Assembly: GCA_003049485.1 (NCBI GenBank)
Contig: PYST01000167.1
Location: 1-64,000 of the forward strand
DNA from: Ophioceras dolichostomum
Lineage: Eukaryota > Ascomycota > Sordariomycetes > Magnaporthales > Ophioceraceae
Length of the DNA: 64,000 nt
Direction: 5' to 3'
The position numbers were made by a program, and so were the translations under genes. How positions within the stretch are numbered: position 1 is the stretch's first letter; every line of letters begins with the position of its first letter. The notes beneath the pieces were generated by a model. The model saw nothing but the letters and a program-made list of their open reading frames with translations. It was not told the DNA's origin and did not search any database. Below, in pieces: positions 22,154 to 33,036 of this stretch.

Positions 22154-23844
22154 TTTGATTCGTCTTTCTCTCCGCCTTCGGGTCTCCTCTCTGACATATG
22201 ACTGACTGGCTGGTCGACCCAGCAAGGATGAGACCTGAAAGATAGAATAGAGGTCCAAGTTCGGAGGTAGGCGTCTTGCTTTGCGGGGATGAAGAAAGGG
22301 TTTGGTCTCTGGCGGGTGTATAGTTTTTAAAACCCACGGTCAGCTTACAGAATAGGAGCGGTGACTCGTGAGACTGAACAGCGAGTGTTGAGAAACAGTG
22401 GGAGTGATCGTATAGACAAGGCATATAAGCAGGGCGGTATTAGGGAAGAGGTAATACATAAGGGAGGTTCCTGGGTGGGTAAGTAGCAAGCAACAGGGAG
22501 TGGGAAGAGCGGGAGCGGGAGCGGTAGGGAGGTGGGTTGGGGTTAGGTCGTAGAGAGGGTGGTGGAATAGGTAGGTCTAGGTAGATGTTGAGGTAGAGGA
22601 TATGAGGAGGGCCCGCTTGAAAAAGCCGTTTGGGTGAGGTGAATCACAACGGCGGGTGTAAGCATTGGTGCAGGCGCAAATCTGAGGAAACTTGCTTCCA
22701 GCATGCATCTGGGGTTCCACGGCTTGCAAGTGACGGCAGGAGTTGCAGTTACGGGCTGCCGTGGGGCCTCAACAAGCGGAGAATTTGAGCCCAACATGAA
22801 CCTTCCATATACAGTTTTTTAGAAAGTTAGGCAGCCAGCCAAAAAGCCTCCCAACCCAACATTAGCTGGGGTTGTGAGCACCAGTCTGTCGCATCCTATG
22901 GGATCATCTGGTGGGATTATCTGGTAGGATATTCCGCACGCTTAGCTCCTATCTTCGAAGTTGTACGGAGGTCGGTTGCAAAAATGATGAGAATTAAATA
23001 CATCCGCGGTACACGACGTCTTGGTAGGTGGTAGGCACCCACGGTACGTACCTAGGTACCTAGGAGGTAGTTCTCTAACCTTCTGTCTACTTATCCCGTC
23101 CCTTCAGGCGCTCTATTTAGTAATTTCCTCTATAAAATAGGGTATTAGGAAATGTTCTGTATAAATAGGCATCCCTATGTATTTTCTTCTCATCATTTTT
23201 GCAACCGACCTCCGTAAGTCGGGGCCACAGAGGTTGCTGTTAGTTGTTAGTCACTGCTTGCGGCCAGCCATTAGGGTTGACTCAGTGACCCTTGGTTCTC
23301 TTCTTGAACCAGGAGAACGACCTACCAAGTCGTACGTACAGAACACAAACATTGAAGCCGAACTCCGATTCCACACCACTGCTGCTGCTGTAGCTTCCAG
23401 CCCTGTGGTGCCTGCTACCGATGCTTGCCGTGTTTGTGGAGTGGCGTTGTGGACAGATCGGGTCCGGTCCCTGTTCGGTTCTACCGATAGCGGGCAACGA
23501 ATGAGCCCCACAATAGCAGCACAGGGGTCCTCCGCTTGCACGAACACCTTGACGGATGACGGCTGGGATCCCTAAAAAAAAATAAAAAAATTGGGATGCA
23601 GCCAGCACCTCCTTACCCGTGACACGGAATGGATGGCATCAATGGTAGAATACCTCCCTCACCTTTGCAGCTAAGAATGAGCGGCTGAATCTCCCACTTT
23701 ATTCACTCGTTGCTTCAATTCTGAGGCCTTTCCCACAAGCTTAGGTACTCACAACGGACCACCGTCTGCTCCCCCCCGAGTATAATCCCTCCCGTCCTCT
23801 TCTAGGAGATTCAAGCCATGCGAGACAACCGGGGGAAATGAGAG
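22154..23844. promoter_or_regulatory. Divergent promoter region with an inserted MITE-like element
   Basis: This 1.7-kb region lies between two divergent genes, histidine phosphatase (-) and PPR protein (+). It contains the inverted-repeat element at 22966-23214. The ORF at 23177-23575 overlaps the right arm of that element and has no recognisable domain. Two short upstream reading frames precede the PPR start codon (ATGs at 23818 and 23838). Confidence 0.45.
22966..23214. mobile_element. MITE-like element with 36-bp terminal inverted repeats, TA-flanked
   Basis: The left end (22966-23001) begins CGGAGGTCGGTTGCAAAAAT. The right end (23179-23214) is its reverse complement with 2 mismatches in 36 bases. 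Each end is bordered by the dinucleotide TA (22964-22965 and 23215-23216), the target duplication typical of Tc1/mariner and pogo/Fot1 transposons. The 177-bp interior is AT-rich on its right side and codes for nothing, so this would be a non-autonomous copy. The interior also holds a CCTAGGTACCTAGG palindrome. Confidence 0.72.
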
Positions 23845-26484
23845 ATGAGAGATTCGCGCGCCGCGTGTTTGATCTGTCGAGGCCTCGCTGTAAAGCCGGG
23901 GCCTCTTGTCCGCCGAACCCCGCAATGGCTCGCGACGGCGCCCTTCTCGTCTGCGACGACGTCGTCTTCATCGCCGTCGCCGCACCCCACGACGTCACCA
24001 CGCCCCGCCCGACCACGCTCCTCACGGAGAGCGCAGGCGAAAGGTCGTGACAGTCTTGCCATCTTCGAGAGCGTCGTCAATGCGCAACGAAAAGAAAATG
24101 CGCCGTCGAACCCGCCGACGGTCCAGCCTCCCTTGGGCTTCGAGACGTACCAGAACTTGGCCGACCTAAAGGACATGCTTGCCGACCCGGCCACACCGAT
24201 CACGAGCAGCTACAATCTATTCAGAGAGCGGATATACCAGGACCTCGTAGACGCACGCTACGTTCCCGAGATCTTCCGATGGGATATCTTACGGCTCCTG
24301 GGCGAGGTGTACGAGGCGCGTGGGCGAGACTGGAACTCGACCGAGCTGCCCTCGCTGTCGGAGTTGACGCTGGTGGCCATCCAGCTCGACGTGGTCCGGA
24401 GGTCGGGGGGCGCCCCCTGGAGGCATTTGGTGCAGAGCCTGGTGTTGCACCTGTCCAAGGTGGTCTCGCCCGAGGCTCATGACTCCATCCAGAGCTTCGA
24501 GGCCAGCGGCATCGCCAACAAGACCCGCCTGGTCCAGGAACTGATCGAGGCCTGGAGACTGGTCAGCCTGCCCCGTGCGCTAGTAGCGAAGCTAGGGGGC
24601 TTCGGGAAGACCACCGACCTCGAGGGCGAGTTTCGGCTGCCGTCGTTCGAGCACTGGAATCCCCTAGGCATAACCAACGCCAGGGGGCTTTGGGGCCGGC
24701 TGGACGACGGAATGAAGCTTCTGCTCCCGGAGCTTCCAGACCCGCTGTTGAGGCGCTACGCGGGCACGTTGTTGGTTTCGTTCGTGGTGCTTAACGACGA
24801 TGCCGTGACTACATCAGAGGTTCGAGCCTCGGCGGCTCCGCTCCTGGCGCCGGTTTCCCGGGTGCTCACCAGCGTCAACCTCTCAGCCATGGTCAAAAGC
24901 ATGGACGTGCTGCCCGAGCTGGTCCCCTACCTCGGGGAGAACTGGCAGACAGTGCGAGAGCGGGTCATGGGATTGACTGGGGCAACCTATTCGAAAAAGC
25001 AGCTGGACATGACTGGCGTGAAAACCCGGTCGGATGCCGAGATTGCTAAAGAGATAAGCCACGCCCTCCATAATAACAGCACGCGTCGACTCGAGCTCGC
25101 ATGGGTGGGGTTTGTTGGAGAGGAGAAACCCCCGTCCGACCTACTACTTAAGCGACTCCGAGGCGCCGCCGGTATATTCCGTGAGTTTATCTCGGCATTC
25201 GCGGCGCTGAGGCTCCCAAACCGCTCCGCGGATGTCATGGAATACATGTCCTCCATCGGCATCCGACCGTCCGCCAAGGAATACACCGCCATGCTGCACG
25301 GCTTCAAGCTCGTCCGCTCCGTAAGTGGCCTCCGCTCGACATGGGATCGCGTCATCGCCTCCGGAGTAAAGCCGGACGTGCCTCTCTGGGCCGCGCTTGT
25401 GTCTGGCCTTATCGAGTGCGGCAGGCCCGATGGCGCCCTGAGAGCGCTGCACCAGATGGACCAGATCTGGACCGAAAACCCGAAATCCCCCATGGCCGTG
25501 AAACCCACCGTCGCAGTCGTCAACGCGGCGTTGGCAGGCGTCCTGCGCATCAACGGCCAGGGCACCGCGAAGAAGCTGCTCGAATGGGCGGCGCGGCGAG
25601 ACATCTCCCCGGACCTGTCGACGTACAACATCCTCCTCCGCACGCTCGTGCGCGAGTGCTCCCCGGACGTCGACGTGGTGCTCGCCATGATGGAGGCGGA
25701 CCGCATCGAGCCTGACGCCACCACCCTCACGATCCTCGTCGACGGCATGGGGCCCTACATCCAGTCCCTCGCCGCGGCCGACCAGGTCGCCACGGTCAAG
25801 CGCCTGCTCGGCATCCTGCCCAACCCGGCGCTGCGCCGGAACCACTTGACGTACGCCAAGCTGGTGCACGTCATCGTCCAGAACGGCGGCAGCGACGACG
25901 CCGTGTCGGCCATGGTCAACACCGTCCTGTCGCGCCTCCAAGGGCTCGGAGCGGGCCTCACCGCGCCCGTCCTCTCCATCCTGGTCGAGCACTACCTGTC
26001 GCGCAGCACACCCAAGGTCGACGCCGTGCTCGCCCTGCTCGAGAACCACCGCATGTTCGACGAGAACGCGCGCGTGGCCGACGCCATCTTCTGGGAGCGC
26101 GTCATATCGGGGCTCCTGAACGCGCGCAGGGGGGAGCCCGAGGTCGCGTTCGGCGTCTTCGCACGCCTGCCACACTCCAGCTCGGTCGTGCCCCTCAAGG
26201 TGCTCGACCAGCTGCTCGACGCCCTCTGGCAGACGGGCCGCCGCGACGCCGCCGCCAGGCTGGTCGAGATGGTCAGGGCCGACCGCGCGCACGCGGCCGC
26301 CGTCGAGGGCGTGGCCGACACACCAGGTTCTGAGGGAGGTGAGGGAGGTGACGGCGGCGGGGATGATGGTGGTGTCTTGGACGGCCCGCAGAAGCGTGAC
26401 CTCCGCTTCTGGAGCCACAGGTTCTGGGACACTGCTGCCAACTACGGCCTTCACTCTGATGACATGCGCAAGCCAGCGAGATGA
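23845..26484 (+). CDS. Pentatricopeptide repeat (PPR) protein, probably mitochondrial
   Basis: Single exon, 879 aa. The N-terminal 60 residues are rich in Arg, Ser, Pro and Ala with few acidic residues (RGLAVKPGPLVRRTPQWLAT), fitting a mitochondrial targeting sequence. The C-terminal half carries degenerate PPR helices: KEYTAMLHGFKLVRSVSGLR, GVKPDVPLWAALVSGLIECG, DISPDLSTYNILLRTLVREC and RIEPDATTLTILVDGM, each with the usual P-D-x-x-T/L-Y-N-x-L spacing of about 35 residues. PPR proteins bind organellar RNA and act in processing, stability or translation of mitochondrial transcripts; the specific target is unknown. The start codon is preceded by two upstream ATGs within 27 nt (see findings). 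Because of these, a start further upstream with an intron cannot be excluded. Confidence 0.85.
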   Translation: MRDSRAACLICRGLAVKPGPLVRRTPQWLATAPFSSATTSSSSPSPHPTTSPRPARPRSSRRAQAKGRDSLAIFESVVNAQRKENAPSNPPTVQPPLGFETYQNLADLKDMLADPATPITSSYNLFRERIYQDLVDARYVPEIFRWDILRLLGEVYEARGRDWNSTELPSLSELTLVAIQLDVVRRSGGAPWRHLVQSLVLHLSKVVSPEAHDSIQSFEASGIANKTRLVQELIEAWRLVSLPRALVAKLGGFGKTTDLEGEFRLPSFEHWNPLGITNARGLWGRLDDGMKLLLPELPDPLLRRYAGTLLVSFVVLNDDAVTTSEVRASAAPLLAPVSRVLTSVNLSAMVKSMDVLPELVPYLGENWQTVRERVMGLTGATYSKKQLDMTGVKTRSDAEIAKEISHALHNNSTRRLELAWVGFVGEEKPPSDLLLKRLRGAAGIFREFISAFAALRLPNRSADVMEYMSSIGIRPSAKEYTAMLHGFKLVRSVSGLRSTWDRVIASGVKPDVPLWAALVSGLIECGRPDGALRALHQMDQIWTENPKSPMAVKPTVAVVNAALAGVLRINGQGTAKKLLEWAARRDISPDLSTYNILLRTLVRECSPDVDVVLAMMEADRIEPDATTLTILVDGMGPYIQSLAAADQVATVKRLLGILPNPALRRNHLTYAKLVHVIVQNGGSDDAVSAMVNTVLSRLQGLGAGLTAPVLSILVEHYLSRSTPKVDAVLALLENHRMFDENARVADAIFWERVISGLLNARRGEPEVAFGVFARLPHSSSVVPLKVLDQLLDALWQTGRRDAAARLVEMVRADRAHAAAVEGVADTPGSEGGEGGDGGGDDGGVLDGPQKRDLRFWSHRFWDTAANYGLHSDDMRKPAR

Positions 26485-26935
26485 AGGCAAGGGGCTTGGC
26501 AGTGGGTAGTAGCATCATGTAACATAGGTGATGATGTATAACGTAAGATGAGTAGCATATTGTTTATGTACATATAAACCATTCTGATCATGTAGTGTTC
26601 ATAAAGAAAGCCAACTCTCCTGTTTGGACGTCTGGCAGAGGCAAAAATATGGAATTTGCTGCCACTCCAGCCCAGAGTGTCTAGTTTCCTGTGCCCGAAC
26701 ACAAAATCACATTAGGGGGGGCAAGGCTCTGTCTTTCCCCTTTCCTAAACTCCTCGTTAAGCCCCCAACCAAAACCCTTTCCCGCTTCAACCAAGGCCAG
26801 CAACCAGCAGCCCCTAGAAACCCGGAATTCAGTCCGAAAACGTAAATTACGGAAATTGCGTTGCATCGCAGAAGAAAAACCAAGAACACCACCAAGACGA
26901 TTAAGCACAAGAAACGTTGGTATCCTTATTATACC
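26485..26935. other. Convergent intergenic region
   Basis: Short region between the stops of the PPR gene (+) and the Mis12 gene (-). AT-rich around 26510-26600, fitting 3' UTR and polyadenylation signals. No gene was seen. Confidence 0.4.
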
Positions 26936-28398
26936 TTATCCACTCATCCTCTCATCCCCATCGTCATCCTCATCACCACCGACCCCTTCCTCTTCCCCTC
27001 TTCCTTCTCCTTCTCCTCCTCCCCCTCCTCCTTGGCCACCACCACCAATAGCAGCAGCAACCCTCTCCAACCCCTCCACCTCCCCGGGGTTAAGACTCCT
27101 CCCAGGCCCCTGCCACTCGCCGTCGCGCACCTCGCCGTTCCGCCCCAGCTCCAGCCCGCGCACGTTCTCGAGGTGTTTCCTCGCTGCGCCCTCGACGTAC
27201 TCGAGCCGCTCGGTGCGCCAGCTCGTCGTTGTCGGCTGGCGCTGCCGTGGGTTGCTGCTGCTACTGCTACCACCACCCTGCTCCTCCGTGGAGCCGGAAG
27301 TTCCCGCCGTCGTGTCTTGTAGGTCGGGCAGCATGGTGCGCAGAGAGGTCGAGAGGGCGCGGAGGGCTTGGAGCTGCGAGAGCGTGAAGGCTGTTGTGGT
27401 TGTTAGGGGGGTGGAGGCGTCGCTTTCGGTGAGGTCGCCGCGGTTGCGGAGGAAGGCGAGGGAGGAGGCGGTGGAGGAGGTGGGTTGAGGTGGTGGTGGT
27501 GGGGCGGGGTTTCCGTCCTCTGTTTTTGGTTGCGCGTCGGCAGTGGTGCTGTTGCTGCTGTTGCTGTCACCGAGAATTACACCGCGAAGCTCGGCTAGCA
27601 GTGCGGCGTTGCGCGCGCGCTCCGCGTGCAGCATCACGTTGAGCTTCTGGCTGGCCTGGAGACGGCGGCGGAGGCGCGATACAGACTCTACGGTTGGGAC
27701 GTCGAGGCCCCTTCCGCCGGCGCCTTCAGCATTGTCTGCACCTGCGTCTGCATCTTCGCTGCCATCCCCTGGAGTATTACCGCCATCCACTCCCTCCCCC
27801 TCCCCCTCCCCCTTCCTCCTCTTTTTCTTCGCGGCGGCGGTGACGGCCGAGAAGTCCAGCCCTTCGTAGTGCGAGAGGCGTATCCAGTCCCGGTCGTCCG
27901 GGCGGACCGTGAGGATGTTGCGCATCACCCAGAGTTCGAACAGGTCGAAGTTCCGGTCGATGCTGGCGCAGAGGAGCGTCTCGAGCTGGTGCGTGCCATT
28001 TTCCACCTCGTGCCGGTGCGCTTCTTCTGGCGACGGTGCTGCTGGTGGTTGTTGTTCGGCTGTTGCTGAGGAGGATTTCGACTTTGGTGGTGGTGGTGGT
28101 GGTGCGCGGAAACCGAGGCTCGCTGGTGGGACGCTGAGGAGGCCCTTTTCCACGCTGTTGAGCGCCTGCTCCGCTAGGATGTTGATGCTGTTGATCACGT
28201 CGTCTAGTAGGCTCTGCGATGGCGCGGTCCCGATTATGCAAATTCGTCAGTTATTTAGGGGCGCTTGATTATGCAGTAAGTTTGTTCAACGGTGATGATG
28301 ATGATGCCGAATGATGCGGAGGCGCGTCTACTCACTACAGGGGGGTAACCAAAATGCTCAGCTAGGAGCTGGGTTTCTGAATTGGCTGTCTCGGCCAT
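26936..28398 (-). CDS. MIS12: Mis12/Mtw1 kinetochore protein
   Basis: Two exons on the minus strand: 28398..28336 (MAETANSETQLLAEHFGYPP...) and 28213..26936; 446 aa. The 122-bp intron has donor GTGAGT and acceptor GCAG. The joined N-terminus, LLAEHFGYPPV followed by SLLDDVINSINILAEQALNS, is the head signature of the Mis12 family (compare the FGY/F-P-P and D-x-x-N-S-x-N pattern in fission yeast Mis12). The next conserved block is HQLETLLCASIDRNFDLFEL with WVMRNILTVRPDDRDWI. A predicted coiled coil follows (VESVSRLRRRLQASQKLNVM and onwards). Mis12 is a core subunit of the four-protein MIND/Mis12 complex that links the inner kinetochore to Ndc80. The C-terminal half is padded with Gly/Asp/Ser low-complexity segments. 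The centromeric histone gene lies about 11.5 kb away. Confidence 0.88.
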
Positions 28399-29400
28399 GA
28401 TAGTCCTGTGAGATCTCACAAAAGATTGCCGCTTCTTGTTTGTTTCCTGGATGGCCTTGCGTGGTTTTGCGCGGTGGTGATTGTTGGTGGTAACAATCGC
28501 GGCGCGGGGTTTCGAGGTGGCGCGACGCGACTGATGCGCTATCGAGACCCCTTCGCTTCCGTTATCTTATCACCACCATCGGTTGGTGAACCGCGGCCCC
28601 TGAACAGTATGCGGACTCGACACGACATTCGCCCACTATCCGCTCAAGGGCTAAGTCCAAACAAAGCTCTATCGTCCGTCAGATCGTAGCACAAACGTAA
28701 CGCAGCCTGGTGAGTGAAAGCTGCGGCCCGCCGTCATGTCGTGAACCCGCTCATCACCTCGACACATCTGGCTGCCTGAATCGCAAGGCGCCAACGCCAT
28801 GACTTCCTTCACGACACCCCACCAAGAAACCTCCATCATGGGAAATCCACTTGATATTATGGTGCGGCTCAAGGGCTTGATGAGCCTAGCACTGGTTTTG
28901 ATATATGTACCTTGATACGAAATAGATACACACAGTCCTGGTGTTGGTTTGTTATGGGCGTCAAGGTGACGTCCAGGCCCGGTGAGAGAGCAAAAGATCC
29001 ATGGTGCTGGGATTCTTATCGATTGATCACCCCACTGAGGCCTTTTGGGGAGGGACTTACGTCACCGAGGCGTGGCAGTTCGCTTCCTCGCTTCTGTCCT
29101 GGACCGACGTGCTCAGCTGGCAGCTGACTGATAACTTCTCCTTCTTTGTCAGGCGGTCTTGCTCAGGAGAAATCCCTTGCTGTGAGTGAGAACGGACCGG
29201 TCTGTCCTTTCCTTTCGCCCGGCTTTGCTCCGTACATAGTTTTTTTCTTAATCCAATCCCGCCGCAATTGCCAGAGCAGGACGGTGCCCAGTTGTATTCC
29301 ATGGTATATTTCTCCCTTATAGACCTTCCTAGTAACTTGCGATATCAACTCTCTACCCCGAAAATCTAGCCTCGCCTCGCCGCGAGGTTCGCTCAACATC
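28399..29400. promoter_or_regulatory. Divergent promoter between MIS12 and the AIM3-like gene
   Basis: This 1-kb region separates two genes transcribed away from each other. No ORF here has recognisable protein character. No clear TATA element or repeat was noted. Confidence 0.4.
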
Positions 29401-30827
29401 ATGTCAGGAGTCTTCAAGGGTGGATGGCACCCAGACAAAGGGACCTCATTGAAGAAACAGGTGGTTCGTCTTCCATCTTTCCATATCACAGGCTTGTGCA
29501 GCCGTAGCCGGGACTGCCAGCGTACCTGCAAGGTACTTTAGATCTAAGGTCATTTTTAAGAAGAAACCTAACCTAACTTCTCTTCGTCCGACCTATCCAG
29601 ACCGGCGTATTCCGCAGGGGCGACGGCAGCGGCGAACACACCTCCCACAATGCGCCACCGCTCTCCTCCCTCCGTGATCCGTCGTCATTTGGACCCCCGC
29701 CGAAGCGACTCCCCACGCAGCCTATCCCTCCTCCCTCTCTATCATCGGTCACAGGCTCCAGTCGGGGACCACCCTCCGTGCCCTCTAGGTCCCAGGCCTA
29801 CCCCGACGGCTATGCAGACCCAGCCGACGGTGCAGAGGCGCCACGGCCCTACCAGGTCGACACCACCGGACTATCGACCGCTCACCTGCCAGCTCCACCA
29901 GTGCGGAGACCGGGCTCCGCCACGGAGCCTTTGAGCCCACCACCTCCATACTCCGCCACAGCAGCGAAACCTACCCCTCCAAGGCTGCCACCGAGGCTCC
30001 CTCCACGAGCCGGGGCCGGCTCTCCGACAGTATCATCTCCTTCGGCCCCACCTGCAGCCTCCACCTCATCTTTCTCACCAGTCCAGAGCCCACCTCTGCT
30101 CAACCAAGGAGCAGTCGACCGTCTAGGCGCAGCCGGGATCTCGGTTCCGGGCTTAGGGATCGGCAAATCCAGCAGCTCCCCCTCGTCGACGACAAGCCCC
30201 CAGCCAGGCTCCACAGCAGCATCATCCATCGGCGGGCTATCATCGCGCTTCGCCAAGCTGGGAACAAGCAGCAGCAGCAGCAGCAGCCCGACTCCTCCCC
30301 CACCAAGCGAAGGGACCACCCTTGCGCAGAAGCAGGCCGCCCTACAGACGGCCGCCAGCTTTCGCCGAGACCCTTCCTCGGTCTCCATGGCGGACGCGCG
30401 GTCCGCCGCCTCGACCATGAACAACTTCCGCCAGCGGCACGGGGACCAGGTCGCGTCTGGCCTCAAGACCGCGCAGGGCCTCAACCAGAAGTACGGTGTC
30501 ACCGACCGCGTCGGCGCGTTCCAGCAGCAGCAGCAGCAGCAACAACAACTAGGCGACGCTGTTGGAGACCAGTCCCAGTCCCCGGCGATGGGCATCGGCG
30601 CAAGGAGCCCCGCCGCATCTCCGACGCCAGGAGCAGCTGCCCCTTCTCCCATCTCACATGCGACGGCGGTTGCAGGAAGCTTGCTTGGCAAGAAGAAGCC
30701 AGCCCCTCCGCCTCCGCCCAGGCGGAAGCCAGGTCTGTCAGCCATCGGTGGTAGCGGCGGCAATGCCAGCCCTCCATTGGAGGATACGCCTCCTCCGGTT
30801 CCGCTTTCGACAAGACCTACGTTCTGA
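29401..30827 (+). CDS. AIM3: AIM3-family proline-rich protein (cortical actin patch)
   Basis: Two exons, 29401..29460 (MSGVFKGGWHPDKGTSLKKQ) and 29601..30827; 428 aa. The 140-bp intron is GTGGTT...CCAG with a CTAAC branch-like motif near its 3' end. Recognisable Aim3 features in order: N-terminal GGWHP; LSSLRDPSSFGPPPKRLP; YQVDTTGLSTAHLPAPPVRR; proline tracts PPPPYS and PPRLPPRLPPR (possible SH3 ligands); VPGLGIG; the best conserved block STMNNFRQRHGDQVASGLKT followed by QGLNQKYGVTDRVG; and a C-terminal KKKPAPPPPPRRKPG. In yeast Aim3 interacts with the BAR protein Rvs167 at cortical actin patches; the role here is by family. Reading without the first exon would lose the conserved WHP start. 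A Gln run of nine sits near residue 305. Confidence 0.82.
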
Positions 30828-31265
30828 AGTTGATTGCATCGGAGATGTGGAAGTATTGTATCATTGCCCTTGGTTCTGCAGGATCCGCCAATGGGTCCTC
30901 ACATGACCGTTTATAGCTATCTCGGGAGGTGCTGGATCAACAGGAGACGACCATGCAGCCTCAGCCCCTACTTCTTTGTATACTTTTATTTTCCCTTTTC
31001 CATTGAGGGCTATGCTGAGGACAGCATCAGGCCTACGCCAGCGGCGAGGAAACGGTGACTACGACGACTGCGGGAATGGAAGATGGACTACGCTGAAACC
31101 ACAGCACGCAGAGCTCTACAACGCGGGATGGAACTTTTTGTCTCTTACTTTTCGGAGTTCAAAGCAGGCGAGAGAGAAATGCTCTTGTTGTTGGACTTTT
31201 TGTTTCTATAGACAGACGAAAGACGATATCTCCTCCCTCGCCCTACAGAGTCGGCAGGTATCAAT
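30828..31265. other. Convergent intergenic region
   Basis: Lies between the stops of the AIM3-like gene (+) and the TCTP gene (-). It contains a T-rich segment near 30970-31000 suitable for 3' ends. No gene was seen. Confidence 0.4.
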
Positions 31266-32380
31266 CTAGACCTTCATCTCGGTCAGGCCGTGCTTCCAGA
31301 AGATGAAGTAAGGGGTGGTGCCATCCTCGCGGTAGTTCAGCAGCGCAACCCTGTTTCAAGGAGAACCAGGACACACAGTCAGTCATCACAATACAATCAT
31401 CCAGTATGAGGCTTCTTGAGCGGGGAGGGGCAGGAGAGGAGGCATAGCACTCACATTCCATCGGGGTTCATCGACTCGCCAGTGTAGAACTCGAAGTCCT
31501 TGAAGTTGGGCAGCAGCTTCTCCTTGACGTACTTCTGGGCGCCGGTCTCGAAGGCCTTGATGTCGTCGTCGGACTTCCCCTTCTCCTTGAGCTGGGTCTT
31601 GACCTCCTTGAAGTACCCTACAATTTCGGTTGAGGCCGTTGTTAGAATCAGATAGCATCTTAAGAACGGGGTGCGAGCATGGAGCTTCGCGCCGCCTGAT
31701 ATTCGGAGCTTTTTGCGACAGGACTTTCGGAAGCCAGGCACGGGGAGGGTGGCGTGCTATATCTAGTCTGGGGTGGGGGAGTTTGTGCGCCTTACCCTTC
31801 AGGTACGTGAGGTACGACTTCTTGTCGAACGAGGTGGACTGAAGACGGAACGAGTGGAGGATGTTGTTGACCTTGCTTGGGCCATCGTCGAGAACCTCAT
31901 CGGCCTCCTCCGCGGAAGCGTTGGCACCGGTGTCTGCGTAGAATTGAAGACAGAACTTGTCAGCCAGCTGATACAGTGGTCGTTGTGCGTATGGCAGGGT
32001 GACAGGGACAAATTCGCTTGGGCATGCGTGTCTCATGTCGCCGAGCCTTGCTCCTTCCCCCGCCTTTCCTCCGCGACAGAGTCTATAGAGCTGAGAAAAT
32101 ATTACTGACCGACGTTGACAGCCTCCAGGGTGATCATATCACAGTCGGCCTCATAGACGATGTCGTCGATCAGCTTGACATCGTACGAGTCCGAGATCAG
32201 TTCGTCGTCGGTGATGAGGTCCTATTGTTATTCGTGGTGGGTGCGGGGTTCCCTGTCGCGTTAACACTCGATGATCCATCTATCAATCGACTTCTCGAGC
32301 ATGTAGGCGTCTGAGAATGATTAAATGCGCGGGGTCCGAGCAAGACAGGGAGATCGTCGGTATACCTTGAAAATAATCAT
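31266..32380 (-). CDS. TMA19: Translationally controlled tumor protein (TCTP)
   Basis: Five exons on the minus strand: 32380..32366, 32221..32110, 31933..31796, 31617..31455 and 31350..31266; 170 aa, the usual family length. The first exon codes only MIIFK. All joints keep frame with GT/AG ends. Signature stretches are MIIFKDLITDDELISDSYDV, YEADCDMI, GANASAEEADE (TCTP signature 1 region), YLKGYFKEVKTQLKEKGKSD and the C-terminal TPYFIFWKHGLTEMKV. TCTP is a conserved, abundant cytoplasmic protein; the yeast homologue Tma19 associates with ribosomes and mitochondria under stress. Four introns in 513 coding bases is a high density for this window, as often seen for conserved fungal housekeeping genes. 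Confidence 0.95.
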
Positions 32381-33036
32381 TTTGGCGGTTGCTTGAAGGG
32401 AGGACTCGACGGCGATCCAGGGACTGGGGGTTGACGAGAAGAAGAATTTCCACTACGGTGGCAGGCAGATGAAGGTGGGATGTATTCGCAGGGGAAAAAA
32501 ATTGAAAGGGAAAAAAAGTGGACGGGACGCGGGGTTGTCCAGAGTGGTTCGTGGCCAATCAGAGCGGGGCATCATTCAATAATCGGGGCTTGCGGTCCAT
32601 GTTGTTGATATAAAGTGTGCATATATTCTTGGATTTGATTCACATCGCGACCTAGCTCTTGGCCGGCTCATCCTGGAACTAATGCGCGGCATCGTGAAGG
32701 ACTCTTTCCAACTCGTCACAACTCTAGGAGCTGGATTTGGCCGTTACAGAATGAATTCCCTCAAGTGTCTAAGGTAGGTACCCGGTACTAGGTAGGTGTA
32801 CCTCTCAGGTCAGTGTTTAGCCAGCAATCTTCACAGATGTGGTATCCTGAGACTGAGACGTGTATATGATACTACTTACTATGTGCTCTCCAGAACACAA
32901 CGCCTCATGGCCGCCAGTATGCGGCAAGTGACAAAGTGACGACGGTAGTGAGTGCCCAGCCGAAAAGACAGACGCCGCCGCCTCCACCTGTCCGTTCAGC
33001 TAGAGGGTAGCTCGTTTACATCGCTCAGCCCTGGGC
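32381..33036. promoter_or_regulatory. Upstream region of TCTP
   Basis: This 650-bp stretch lies between the TCTP start and the stop of the disrupted gene, both on the minus strand. It has a CT-rich stretch (on the minus strand) near 32460-32520 directly before the TCTP start, fitting a strong promoter/leader. A TAGGTAGGTACCCGGTACTA motif lies at 32773-32792. Confidence 0.4.

Noticed and set aside
23177..23575. 132-codon ORF in the phosphatase/PPR promoter
   Set aside because: It starts inside the right arm of the inverted-repeat element and shows no recognisable domain.
25144..26490. 448-codon minus-strand open frame opposite the PPR gene
   Set aside because: Antisense shadow with Arg/Gly/His-rich random composition; the plus strand shows real PPR motifs.
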